Below are positions 11,178 through 18,564 of a stretch of DNA of 33,632 nt, in pieces. The stretch is from positions 1 to 33,632 of the forward strand of contig CADEDC010000031.1 in the NCBI GenBank assembly GCA_902825985.1. The letters run 5' to 3'. The notes under the pieces were generated by a model. The model did not search any database and was not told where the DNA came from. It saw only the letters and a list, made by a program, of their open reading frames with translations. The DNA comes from an uncultured Acidobacteriota bacterium. GTDB taxonomy: Bacteria; Acidobacteriota; Vicinamibacteria; Vicinamibacterales; CAVVIG01. Both the position numbers and the translations under genes were made by a program. Position 1 is the stretch's first letter, and each line of letters begins with the position of its first letter.

Positions 11178-13507
11178 GAGGCAGGACGGGCGAACAGGGC
11201 GGCGTCCAGTGGCGGGTTGATCCGGATGTCCTGTACCTGCCGCTCCAGCATCGTGACGCCGCCGCGCCGGACCGCGGCGGAAAAGGCAATCTGCACGCCG
11301 TCGACCAGCTTGTAGTTGCTGAACACTTCCTCGATGAGCGGCTGTCCGATGCCGCCGGCGACGTAGGTTTGCCGTGCGACCAGGTGGGTGTCGGGGTCGA
11401 TGTACAGCACCATCGGATCGAGGCCGTCGCCGGCCAGTTCGAGCGCCCGGAAGCGGCCGCCCGTCTCGCTCTTCACGTCCGGCAGCAGGCGGGCGCGGAC
11501 GCGGCCGTCGTAGGCCGCGAGCAGGGCGGCGACGGTGTCGCGCTTGAAGCTGCTGGTCATGTCGCGCGCCACTTCGTCCGGCACGTCGTGCACGCCATTG
11601 GGGTCCTTCACGAAGGCGCGGCGGCCGTCGAACACCTGGACGACCGTCCCTTCGGGCAGCACCGTCTCGACGCGGACGCGGTCCGGATAGCCGAGATAGG
11701 TCGTCGTCCTGCCGGTCCGCTTCTGGCCGTCCTGGCCGGTCATGGTGGCACTGGTCACCGCGGTAATCGTTCTGATCCCCCGCAGGACGTCGATGCCGCC
11801 CTTCGCGGCAATCACCTGATCGAGCAGCACTTTGGCGTTGGCGCCGGCTTCCGCTGTCACCGGCGGCGCCGGCTTGACGCCGCGCTGCGACTGATAGTGC
11901 GGCGGCGCCGCCGGCCGGCCGGCCGCACCGGCGCCGGCCACCGCAGCGGACCGGCCGGCCGGCGCCTTGAAATCGGCGCGCGTCAAGTCGAGGTCCGACA
12001 TGTCGATGGTCTCGTAGCCGGTGAAGCCGATGCCCTTCAGCTGCGGCGCGAAGGCGGCGGCATTGCCGACCAGCACGACCGACAGACGGTCGGGGCGCAG
12101 GTAGGTGCGCGCCACCCGCTCGATATCCTCGACGGTCACCGCGCTCACGCGTTCGCGGTAGGTCTGCAGTTCCTCGATTGGCAGTCCATAGAACAGGACG
12201 TTCAGAATCTGGGTCGCGATGGCATCCGGCGTCTCGATCGTCAACGGGAAGCTGCCGGTGATGTAGGCCTGCGCATCGCCCAGTTCGCGCTCGCGCACCC
12301 GGTCGCGCTGCAACCGCCAGAACTCGTCGACCATCAGCCGCAGCACTTCCGGCGTCGCGTCGGAGCGCGTGTTCGTCGACGCCTCGACGTCGCCGCTTTC
12401 CTTCAACGTATCGAATTCCGCCTGGGCGCCGTAGGTGAGGGCGCGCTGGGAGCGCAGCACCTGATGGAGGCGATTGGCACCTTCGCCGCCGAGGATGCGG
12501 ACGGCGAGGTTCATCGCCATGTAGTCGGGATGATTGCGCTTGATGCCGAGGTGCCCGACCCGGATTTCGGTCTGCACGGCGTCCGGTTTGTTGACGATGA
12601 TGACGCGGCGGGTCGGCTCGGGCGGCGGCATGAACGTGCCGGTCGGCACGTCGCGACGCAGCCAGCCGCCGAACACCTTCTCGACGCCGGTGAAGGCCGC
12701 GTCTGCCGTGAGGTCGCCGACCACCGCGACGATCGCGTTGTTCGGCGCGAACGTCCGCGCGTGGAAGGCGACGAGGTCGTCCCGCGTGATCGCCGCGAGC
12801 GTCGCCGGCGTACCGGTCTCCGGCATGCCGTAGGGATGGAACCCGTAGACGAGCCGATCGAACACGGCGTTGGCGATGAAGCCGGGATCGTCGAGACTCA
12901 CCTGCATGCTCGACAGCATCTGCTGGCGCTGGCGCTCGAGCTCTTCCTGGGCGAAGGACGGCCGGCGCGCCATGTCCGACAGGAGCCGCAAACCGGTCTC
13001 GAAACTGTCCTTCATGACGATCATGTTGAGGAAGGTCAGGTCGGTTCCGGCGCCGGCGCCCATGGCGGCGCCGAGAAAGTCGACTTCCTCGTTGAGCTGC
13101 GTCGCCGTCCGCCCATCGGTTCCCTGAGTGAGCAGCGATGCCGTCAGTTCGGCGACCCCGAGCTTGTCTCTCGGGTCGAGCGAACTGCCGGCGCGGACGA
13201 GCATCCGCATGCTCACCACCGGCTGTTCGTGGTGCAGGACGGCGACGACCTGCAGACCGTTGGGCAGCGTGCGGATCTCGTACGGGGGGAACGTCACGTC
13301 GCGCGCCGCCAGCGGTCGCGGCGGTCCTTCCGTCGGCCACGGGCCGCGCTGCACCGGGGCCGTCACCGCGGCCGGAACCGCCGGCTGCGCGACGGCGGCC
13401 GCCACGCTGCCGCCGAGCGTGACGCCGGCCGCCACGAGGGTGCACACGACGCGGCGCCCGAGCGGCGGGCGGCGGCGCCCCGTTGGTGTGAGACGTGCGG
13501 AACTCAT
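11174..13507 (-). CDS. Non-catalytic M16 peptidase subunit fused to a C-terminal LolA-like domain
   Basis: 777 aa, signal peptide to about residue 41. Residues about 70-510 form the two-lobed M16 fold (LPNGLQVVAV, VVGDLT, LGGEGANRLHQVLR). The zinc motif is destroyed: where active members have HXXEH, residues 120-124 read ELTAS. In contrast the Arg/Tyr pair used by non-catalytic partners is kept (VLRSQRALTYGA, Arg352 and Tyr359). After an Ala/Pro/Gly-rich linker (about 515-550), residues about 555-777 look like a LolA-like lipoprotein-binding half-barrel (GYPDRVRVETVLPEGTVVQV, DPMVLYIDPDTHLVARQTY, NYKLVDGVQIAFS). It overlaps the catalytic M16 gene by ATGA at 13504-13507, as expected for a heterodimer. 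M16 assignment is firm; the LolA-like call is by pattern. Confidence 0.86.
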   Translation of the reverse strand: MSSARLTPTGRRRPPLGRRVVCTLVAAGVTLGGSVAAAVAQPAVPAAVTAPVQRGPWPTEGPPRPLAARDVTFPPYEIRTLPNGLQVVAVLHHEQPVVSMRMLVRAGSSLDPRDKLGVAELTASLLTQGTDGRTATQLNEEVDFLGAAMGAGAGTDLTFLNMIVMKDSFETGLRLLSDMARRPSFAQEELERQRQQMLSSMQVSLDDPGFIANAVFDRLVYGFHPYGMPETGTPATLAAITRDDLVAFHARTFAPNNAIVAVVGDLTADAAFTGVEKVFGGWLRRDVPTGTFMPPPEPTRRVIIVNKPDAVQTEIRVGHLGIKRNHPDYMAMNLAVRILGGEGANRLHQVLRSQRALTYGAQAEFDTLKESGDVEASTNTRSDATPEVLRLMVDEFWRLQRDRVRERELGDAQAYITGSFPLTIETPDAIATQILNVLFYGLPIEELQTYRERVSAVTVEDIERVARTYLRPDRLSVVLVGNAAAFAPQLKGIGFTGYETIDMSDLDLTRADFKAPAGRSAAVAGAGAAGRPAAPPHYQSQRGVKPAPPVTAEAGANAKVLLDQVIAAKGGIDVLRGIRTITAVTSATMTGQDGQKRTGRTTTYLGYPDRVRVETVLPEGTVVQVFDGRRAFVKDPNGVHDVPDEVARDMTSSFKRDTVAALLAAYDGRVRARLLPDVKSETGGRFRALELAGDGLDPMVLYIDPDTHLVARQTYVAGGIGQPLIEEVFSNYKLVDGVQIAFSAAVRRGGVTMLERQVQDIRINPPLDAALFARPAS

Positions 13508-14874
13508 CGGTTCGCCTGTCCGGCCGTTCCGCGCCCCGGCATCAGCGTCAGCACGGTCCGGTTCTCTTTCGTAAAGTAGGTCTGCGCCACCTTCTGCACG
13601 TCGGCCGCCTTGATGTTCTGGAAGATCTCGAACTCGCCGTCCGCCGTCGCGATATTGCCATGGAGCACGGCGGCGTGCGACAACGCCCCGGCTTTCTGCT
13701 GGATCGTCTCCCGGCCGAGAATGTAGTCGCGGGCGAACTGGTTCTTCGTCCGCTGCAGATCGCGGTCGCTGATCGGTTCGGTCTTGAGCCGCTCGAGTTC
13801 ACCGATGAGGGCGGCAATCGCCTCGTCCGGCGACTGCCCCGGCTGCACGATGGCGACGGCATAGAACAGATTGGGATGCTCGACGAGGTTCGCGCCGCCG
13901 AACGCGGCGACTGCCAGCTGGTCCTCGTACACCAGCTTCCGGTAGATCCGCGAACTCTGGCCGTCGGACAGCACCTTCGACGCGATGTGCAGCGGATAGG
14001 AGTCCGGATGGCCGTCGTAGGTGATGTGATGCGCGACGACCACCGCCGGCAGCGGCCAGGGTGTCTCGATGGTGACCCGCTTCTCCGCCGTCTGCGGCGG
14101 CTCCTTCGGGATGTCCCTCGGTACCGGCCGGTCGCTGCCTGGCACGCGACCGAGGTACTGCTCGACGAGCGACCGGCCCTGCACCCGATCGAAGTCGCCG
14201 ACGATCGTCAGCGTCGCGTTCGCCGGCACGTAGAAGGTGTCGTAGAAATCGCGGACGTCCTCGATCGACGCCGCCTGCAGATCCGCCATGCTGCCAATCG
14301 TCGGGTGCCGGTAGGGATGCACCGTGAAGACCTGGTCGTAGATGATCTCGTTCAGCCGTCCGTAGGGCTGGTTGTCGACCCGCATGCGGCGCTCTTCCTT
14401 CACCACCTCCCGCTCGGCGGCGAAGTTCGACTGATCGATACGGAGGGTCGCCATCCGATCGGCTTCCATCCACAGCATCAGCGGCAGAAAGTGCGCCGGC
14501 GCCGACTCCCAGAACACCGTCTCATCATCGGTGGTGTAGGCGTTGCTCTGGCCGCCGACCGACGCGATGATGGAGGTGTGCGCCTCCGGTTCGACGTTCT
14601 TCGAGCCCTTGAACATCATGTGCTCGAAGAGATGGGCGAAACCGGTGCGCCCCGGCTTCTCGTTCTTCGATCCGACGTGATAGGTGATCTGCACGTGGAC
14701 GATCGGCGTCGAATGGTCTTCCGAGAGGATGACGGTGAGACCGTTCGGCAGCGTGTAGGTGTCGTACTGCAGCCGCGGCGGCGTCGCCGCCGCGTGCAGG
14801 GAGGACGACCCGACCTGCGCCACGAGCGACGCCATCATCGCCAGACCGATCGGACGCAGGAGCCGGCTGATCAT
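13504..14874 (-). CDS. Catalytic M16 (insulinase/processing-peptidase type) zinc protease
   Basis: 456 aa with a signal peptide (about 1-29, ending SSLHAAA), so periplasmic. The inverted zinc motif HLFEH is at residues 81-85 (His81, Glu84, His85) within GRTGFAHLFEHMMFKGS, and the third ligand lies in EREVVKEERR near Glu160. The Arg/Tyr pair of the C-terminal lobe is lost (RKLVYEDQLAVAA), consistent with needing the neighbour encoded at 11174-13507 for substrate binding. The ATG at 14874 stands 7 bases after a GATAAT hexamer (14887-14882), so the gene may have its own promoter in addition to read-through from lpxD. Substrate unknown. Confidence 0.93.
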   Translation of the reverse strand: MISRLLRPIGLAMMASLVAQVGSSSLHAAATPPRLQYDTYTLPNGLTVILSEDHSTPIVHVQITYHVGSKNEKPGRTGFAHLFEHMMFKGSKNVEPEAHTSIIASVGGQSNAYTTDDETVFWESAPAHFLPLMLWMEADRMATLRIDQSNFAAEREVVKEERRMRVDNQPYGRLNEIIYDQVFTVHPYRHPTIGSMADLQAASIEDVRDFYDTFYVPANATLTIVGDFDRVQGRSLVEQYLGRVPGSDRPVPRDIPKEPPQTAEKRVTIETPWPLPAVVVAHHITYDGHPDSYPLHIASKVLSDGQSSRIYRKLVYEDQLAVAAFGGANLVEHPNLFYAVAIVQPGQSPDEAIAALIGELERLKTEPISDRDLQRTKNQFARDYILGRETIQQKAGALSHAAVLHGNIATADGEFEIFQNIKAADVQKVAQTYFTKENRTVLTLMPGRGTAGQANR

Positions 14875-14881
14875 CCTGACG

Positions 14882-14887
14882 ATTATC
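14882..14887 (-). promoter_or_regulatory. -10-like hexamer GATAAT before the M16 pair
   Basis: GATAAT on the minus strand, 7 bases before the ATG at 14874, in the only real gap (61 bases) of the lpxD-to-beta-barrel gene train. It would start transcription at or next to the start codon. Only a weak CAGG precedes the ATG. Confidence 0.4.
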
Positions 14888-14935
14888 GCCCGGAATTCCG
14901 ACCGCCGTCGCGGATTCGCGGGCCGCTCGTCCCGG

Positions 14936-15769
14936 CTAGTTCACGAGGCGGAACCCGGCGAACGGCCAGCGCCGCGGCCGGCGGTCGAACAGGTCGGCAT
15001 CGACCATCTGCTCCCATCCGGCGAACAGGTCCATCGCGCCGCCCTTGCCGCGAAGCCGCAGGCCGGCCTCGATGCGGCCGCCCGTCTGGGTGCCGCGGCC
15101 GGCAATCGTGACGTCGGTCGCGTAGACCTCGCCGAGCGCCCGGCCGTAGACGCCGGCCACGCTGTTCACCTGCTTGCGCGCGGTGACGTCGAGCTTCCCC
15201 ATCCACGTATAGTCCACGTAGGCTCGGGCGATGACCCTGCCCCCCTCGGCCTTGACGTCCACCAGGGCCGTCGGCGACAGCGTGAGCCGGCGCAGCAGCC
15301 GGGCTTCCAGCGCGTTCATGGCCACCGCCGACCGCTTCGGCCGGTCGCTCAGGTGCCGGGACACGTGATGGAAGACGCCGGCCAGTTCGGTGCGGCCCAG
15401 CCGCTGCGATCCGGAGAATTCGAGCGTGTAGTTGCCCTGGTTCGGGTCGAACGGGCGGAACTCGTCGCCGAGAATCGCCTGGTAGTCGACGAGAAAGCCG
15501 AACCGTCCGCTCACATAGTCGACGAGGTCGAAGTCGCCGCCCCAATGGGTGTCCCACATGAAGAACGTCGGATCGTCACTGCGCAGGTGAGCGGCGGTGA
15601 GGTGGAAATCGTAGCGCGCCATGAACTGCGGCGTCGCCGGCGCCTCGGCGAGCGGCTGCGGGTACTGTGCGACAGCGCGGCCAAGCCCGGCGCCGGCGAA
15701 CAGCCACAGGCAGATCCCGGCCATGGCCAGCCAGCGCCGCCGGCTGGCGCGCCTGGGTTCGCAAGTCAT
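14936..15769 (-). CDS. Predicted outer-membrane beta-barrel protein downstream of lpxD
   Basis: 277 aa with a long positively charged N-region (MTCEPRRASRRRW) and a signal peptide to about residue 35 (AVAQYPQPLA). The rest is a run of amphipathic strands with many Arg, Tyr, Phe and Gly residues (DFHLTAAHLRSD, TLEFSGSQRLGRTELAGVFHHVSRHL, RVIARAYVDYTWMGKLDVTAR), as in small outer-membrane barrels. The C-terminus FAGFRLVN lacks the classical final Phe. I cannot assign a family. It overlaps lpxD by ATGA (15766-15769), so it is made together with a lipid A enzyme; a role in the outer membrane is a fair inference. Confidence 0.7.
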   Translation of the reverse strand: MTCEPRRASRRRWLAMAGICLWLFAGAGLGRAVAQYPQPLAEAPATPQFMARYDFHLTAAHLRSDDPTFFMWDTHWGGDFDLVDYVSGRFGFLVDYQAILGDEFRPFDPNQGNYTLEFSGSQRLGRTELAGVFHHVSRHLSDRPKRSAVAMNALEARLLRRLTLSPTALVDVKAEGGRVIARAYVDYTWMGKLDVTARKQVNSVAGVYGRALGEVYATDVTIAGRGTQTGGRIEAGLRLRGKGGAMDLFAGWEQMVDADLFDRRPRRWPFAGFRLVN

Positions 15770-16833
15770 TCTTCGGTGGACTCCGCCGAGGGATCGACGG
15801 GCGCCGCCAGCTGCGCCTCGAGGTCGGCAAGGCGCTGTTCGAGTTCGACGACCCGCCGCTTCAGGAGCGGCAGCTTGCGATAGACCGCCGAGGCCTTCAG
15901 CCAGTCGCGGTTGGCGATGGCGGGATAGCCCGAGACGAACTGGCCGGCGTCGACGCTGTTGGGAATCCCGGTCTGCGCGCTGGCGATGACGCCGGCGCCG
16001 ATCTTCAGGTGGCCGGCGACGCCGACCTGCCCCGCCAGCACGACATCGTCCTCCACCACGGTGCTGCCGGCGATGCCGACCTGCGCCGCGAAGCGGACGC
16101 GGCGGCCGATGGTCACGCCATGACCGACCTGCACCAGGTTGTCGATCTTGGTGCCGCTCCGGATGCGGGTCTCGCCGACGGCCGGACGGTCAATCGTCGT
16201 ATTCGCGCCGATCTCGACGTCGTCTTCGATCGTGACGTCGCCGTGCTGCGGGATCTTCACGTGCGTCTTGTCGGCCTGCGTCACGAAGCCAAAGCCGTCG
16301 CTGCCGATCACCGCGCCGTCCTGGATGATCACGCGGTGACCGAGCACCACCCGCTCGCGCACCGACACCAGCGAGTGCACGACGCAGTCATCGCCGATGC
16401 GGACGCCAGGACCGATCGCGACGTTCGGGTAGACGATGGTCCGCGCGCCGATGCTGGTTCCGGCACCGATGGTCACGAACGGCCCGATCGAGACCTGATC
16501 ACCGAGCACCACGTCGACGCCGACGGAGGCCAGCCGATCGACGCCGATCGGCGGCGGTGCCTGCTGCACGAACAGGCTCACGGCCTGGGCGAACGCCATG
16601 TACGGGTGTTCGCAGCGGATGATCGCCGGCGCACCGGCCGGAACGGTGGCCGCGGTTCCGACGATGACGGCGGATGCCCGCGTCGACTCGAGATGCGCCA
16701 CATACTTCGGGTTGGCGACGAACGTCAGGTCGCCCGCTGCCGCCTGCTCGATGCCGGCGACGCGGACGATGTCGATGTCGGAGTCGCCTTCGAGGCGGCC
16801 GTGCAGCCGCTGCGCGATGTCGCCGAGCCTCAT
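15766..16833 (-). CDS. lpxD: UDP-3-O-acylglucosamine N-acyltransferase LpxD
   Basis: Adds the N-linked hydroxyacyl chain to UDP-3-O-acyl-glucosamine, the third committed step of lipid A synthesis (cytoplasmic). Residues 1-100 are the uridine-binding domain (AGDLTFVANPKY, PYMAFAQAVSLF). Residues about 105-300 are left-handed beta-helix hexapeptides, with the catalytic His238 in KIDNLVQVGHGV, matching His239 of the E. coli enzyme. Residues about 318-343 form a C-terminal coiled helix (LLKRRVVELEQRLADLEAQL). Length 355 aa is normal. It leads the envelope gene train; an extended -10 (TGCTATACT) lies 115 bases upstream. Confidence 0.95.
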   Translation of the reverse strand: MRLGDIAQRLHGRLEGDSDIDIVRVAGIEQAAAGDLTFVANPKYVAHLESTRASAVIVGTAATVPAGAPAIIRCEHPYMAFAQAVSLFVQQAPPPIGVDRLASVGVDVVLGDQVSIGPFVTIGAGTSIGARTIVYPNVAIGPGVRIGDDCVVHSLVSVRERVVLGHRVIIQDGAVIGSDGFGFVTQADKTHVKIPQHGDVTIEDDVEIGANTTIDRPAVGETRIRSGTKIDNLVQVGHGVTIGRRVRFAAQVGIAGSTVVEDDVVLAGQVGVAGHLKIGAGVIASAQTGIPNSVDAGQFVSGYPAIANRDWLKASAVYRKLPLLKRRVVELEQRLADLEAQLAAPVDPSAESTEE

Positions 16834-16948
16834 GGATGATCTATCGAGACAGCAGATTTACCAGTTCCGATGGCCGACGCGGGGTTCGGGCGCGCGCCGG
16901 CTGCGCGAGGCCGGCGCGGCGTCGACGGCAATCCGGGTGCGGGTCGCG

Positions 16949-16957
16949 AGTATAGCA
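16949..16957 (-). promoter_or_regulatory. Extended -10 promoter upstream of lpxD
   Basis: TGCTATACT on the minus strand fits the extended -10 consensus TGnTATAAT at eight of nine positions; no convincing -35 is seen. It would give lpxD a leader of about 110 bases. It lies just downstream of the stop codon of the Mit_KHE1-like gene (16965). Confidence 0.5.
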
Positions 16958-16964
16958 CGCGACC

Positions 16965-17639
16965 TCAGGCGGACGGCACCGCGACGCGGTCGAAGAAATC
17001 CGCCAGATGACGCAGGTTGAGACGTTCCGCGATCGCTTCGACCTGCGGAGCGCGCATGGTCCGCGGCACGTCGACGAGTGCCGTCAGTGCCGTGAGATCG
17101 TGGTCGTGCACGAAGGTGAAGGCGATGGCGTCCATCCCCTGCCGCGCGCCGCGCCACGACTGCAGGTGGCCGATGCACCGGAACGCGAAATAGTAGGCGA
17201 GCAGGTTCGGCCCGGGCACCAGCGCGAGGACGCCGGACACCGCGAAGATGATGGTGTCGACGATGAGCCAGCGCAGGTGATGTCGCCTGGCGTCAGCGAG
17301 ATTGGTCATCAACAAGGCCCGCGCCTGGTCGACCTCGAGCGTCGCCGGCATCTGCACCGTCGTCGTCGTCTCGCCGCGCAGGGCCCACAGGGTCCGCTGT
17401 TCGGCGATCGACTCGGCCAGCGCACAGACGAACCGGTCGCGCCAGCGCGCGAACCGGCCGCGTCCGCGACCCTGCCGAGCCTGGGTCACGAGGTGATGCC
17501 ATTGCTCGTTGGCGCGCTGCATCCAGCGGCGCAGCCGCCCCTCGGGCGGCGGCTGGGCCGCCGCCGTCTCGTCGATTTCAGGCGCTTCCGAGTAGAGCTC
17601 GTAGCGTCCGCGTCGGGCCGGGACCAGATATATCGTCAT
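16965..17639 (-). CDS. Mitochondrial K+/H+-exchange-related (Mit_KHE1-like) membrane protein
   Basis: 224 aa without a signal peptide. The central part reads RRHHLRWLIVDTIIFAVSGVLALVPGPNLLAYYFAFRCIGHLQSWRG in pieces: a basic stretch, two hydrophobic segments (about 124-155) separated by VPGPN, then an R..GHLQSWRGA motif. This matches my recollection of the Mit_KHE1 family, where LPLPNxPFFWxxFRxxSHWRALxGS is the signature; the eukaryotic members are linked to mitochondrial K+/H+ exchange. The N-terminal MTIYLVPARRGRYELYSE is also family-like. The function in bacteria is not established. It follows the phospholipase-like gene by 17 bases, so the two are probably co-transcribed. Confidence 0.6.
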   Translation of the reverse strand: MTIYLVPARRGRYELYSEAPEIDETAAAQPPPEGRLRRWMQRANEQWHHLVTQARQGRGRGRFARWRDRFVCALAESIAEQRTLWALRGETTTTVQMPATLEVDQARALLMTNLADARRHHLRWLIVDTIIFAVSGVLALVPGPNLLAYYFAFRCIGHLQSWRGARQGMDAIAFTFVHDHDLTALTALVDVPRTMRAPQVEAIAERLNLRHLADFFDRVAVPSA

Positions 17640-17656
17640 CAGTTCAGCGCCGGCCT

Positions 17657-18547
17657 CTACCGGCCGCGGTCAATCTTCTGTGGCGCCCGCGGCGCCAGCG
17701 CGGCCATCGACGGGCGACCTGCTTCAATCCACGCGCCAGCGATCACCGCGGCCGTCGCCGTGATGGCCTTCGACACCTGCTGGGCCATCAGCGGACCGGC
17801 GCCCTGGTAGAGGCGGTCGAAGTAGATGTCGTCGTAGAGCTCCAAGCCCGCCGCCGCCGTCTGATCGGCCCGGAGCAGCGCGTCGACCTGCCGGTAGCTG
17901 TCGAGCAGGACGGTCCAGGCCGCATCTTCGGCGTTCCGAATCGGCACGACCGGCGGCGGCGAGAACGTCGTCCGCTGCTGAAACCGTTCGAACAGCTCGG
18001 ATTCGAAACGTGCGTGAATGCCGCGCTGACCGGTGAGCTGGCCGTCGTAATTGTCGGCAGCGTGCAGCGGCTGGTGCGCATCCTGGATGTAGTGCGCGGC
18101 GACGCCCGTGAACAGCACGATGTCTTCGGCCGAGAAGCCGTTCCCCCGTCCATATGCTTCGAACCCTCGCCGGAGGTTGCCGAAAACCTCGGCAAATCGC
18201 CAGGGCAGCCGGCCGTTCCGGGCAATCGTCGCCTGACCGAATTTCTCGAGCGCCGCCGTATAGTCCCGCGGCACCTCGGTGAACGGATACGCCCCGTACT
18301 CCTTGACGCCAAAGTCGAAGAAATGGTTCGGATCCTCGGGCCAGCCGGCGCTGCGCCACAGGTCCGGGTCCTTCACCCGGATGATCACCTCCTGGCGCCG
18401 CTGCTCGAAGAACGGCTTGATCTCGGAGGGCAGCAGCTCGATCGCCCGGCCCATGATGAACTGGTGGGCGGCAAACCCCCAGGCCGCCGCCGGCTCCGGC
18501 AGCAGGACCGACAGGGCGACGGCGCACGGGACGAGCCACTTCCTCAT
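17657..18547 (-). CDS. Zinc-dependent phospholipase C / S1-P1 nuclease superfamily protein
   Basis: 296 aa, secreted. Cleavage after AAA (residue 22) would expose Trp23 as the mature N-terminus, the residue whose amino group binds zinc in this superfamily, and His28 sits five residues later as in nuclease P1. Other predicted ligands are Asp60 or Asp62, His75, then HYIQDAHQPLH with His152, Asp156 and His162, and His178 with Glu182. The HxxxE pair is as in Bacillus phospholipase C, whereas S1/P1 nucleases have HxxxD, so a phosphodiesterase acting on phospholipids is at least as likely as a nuclease. The ATG at 18547 lies 6 bases after TAATAT and lacks a Shine-Dalgarno sequence. Confidence 0.85.
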   Translation of the reverse strand: MRKWLVPCAVALSVLLPEPAAAWGFAAHQFIMGRAIELLPSEIKPFFEQRRQEVIIRVKDPDLWRSAGWPEDPNHFFDFGVKEYGAYPFTEVPRDYTAALEKFGQATIARNGRLPWRFAEVFGNLRRGFEAYGRGNGFSAEDIVLFTGVAAHYIQDAHQPLHAADNYDGQLTGQRGIHARFESELFERFQQRTTFSPPPVVPIRNAEDAAWTVLLDSYRQVDALLRADQTAAAGLELYDDIYFDRLYQGAGPLMAQQVSKAITATAAVIAGAWIEAGRPSMAALAPRAPQKIDRGR

Positions 18548-18552
18548 GTGGT

Positions 18553-18559
18553 TATATTA
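18553..18559. promoter_or_regulatory. Overlapping divergent -10 hexamers (bidirectional promoter candidate)
   Basis: Only 17 bases separate the divergent start codons at 18547 and 18565. The A/T core TATATTA contains TATATT on plus (18553-18558) and TAATAT on minus (18559-18554), each ending 6 bases from its start codon. Both fit the TANNNT -10 rule, so both transcripts could begin at their start codons. Confidence 0.5.
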
Positions 18560-18564
18560 AGGCG

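Noticed and set aside
11369..13579. 736-codon plus-strand frame
   Set aside because: Antisense to the M16/LolA-like gene; no signal peptide, domain or ribosome-binding site.
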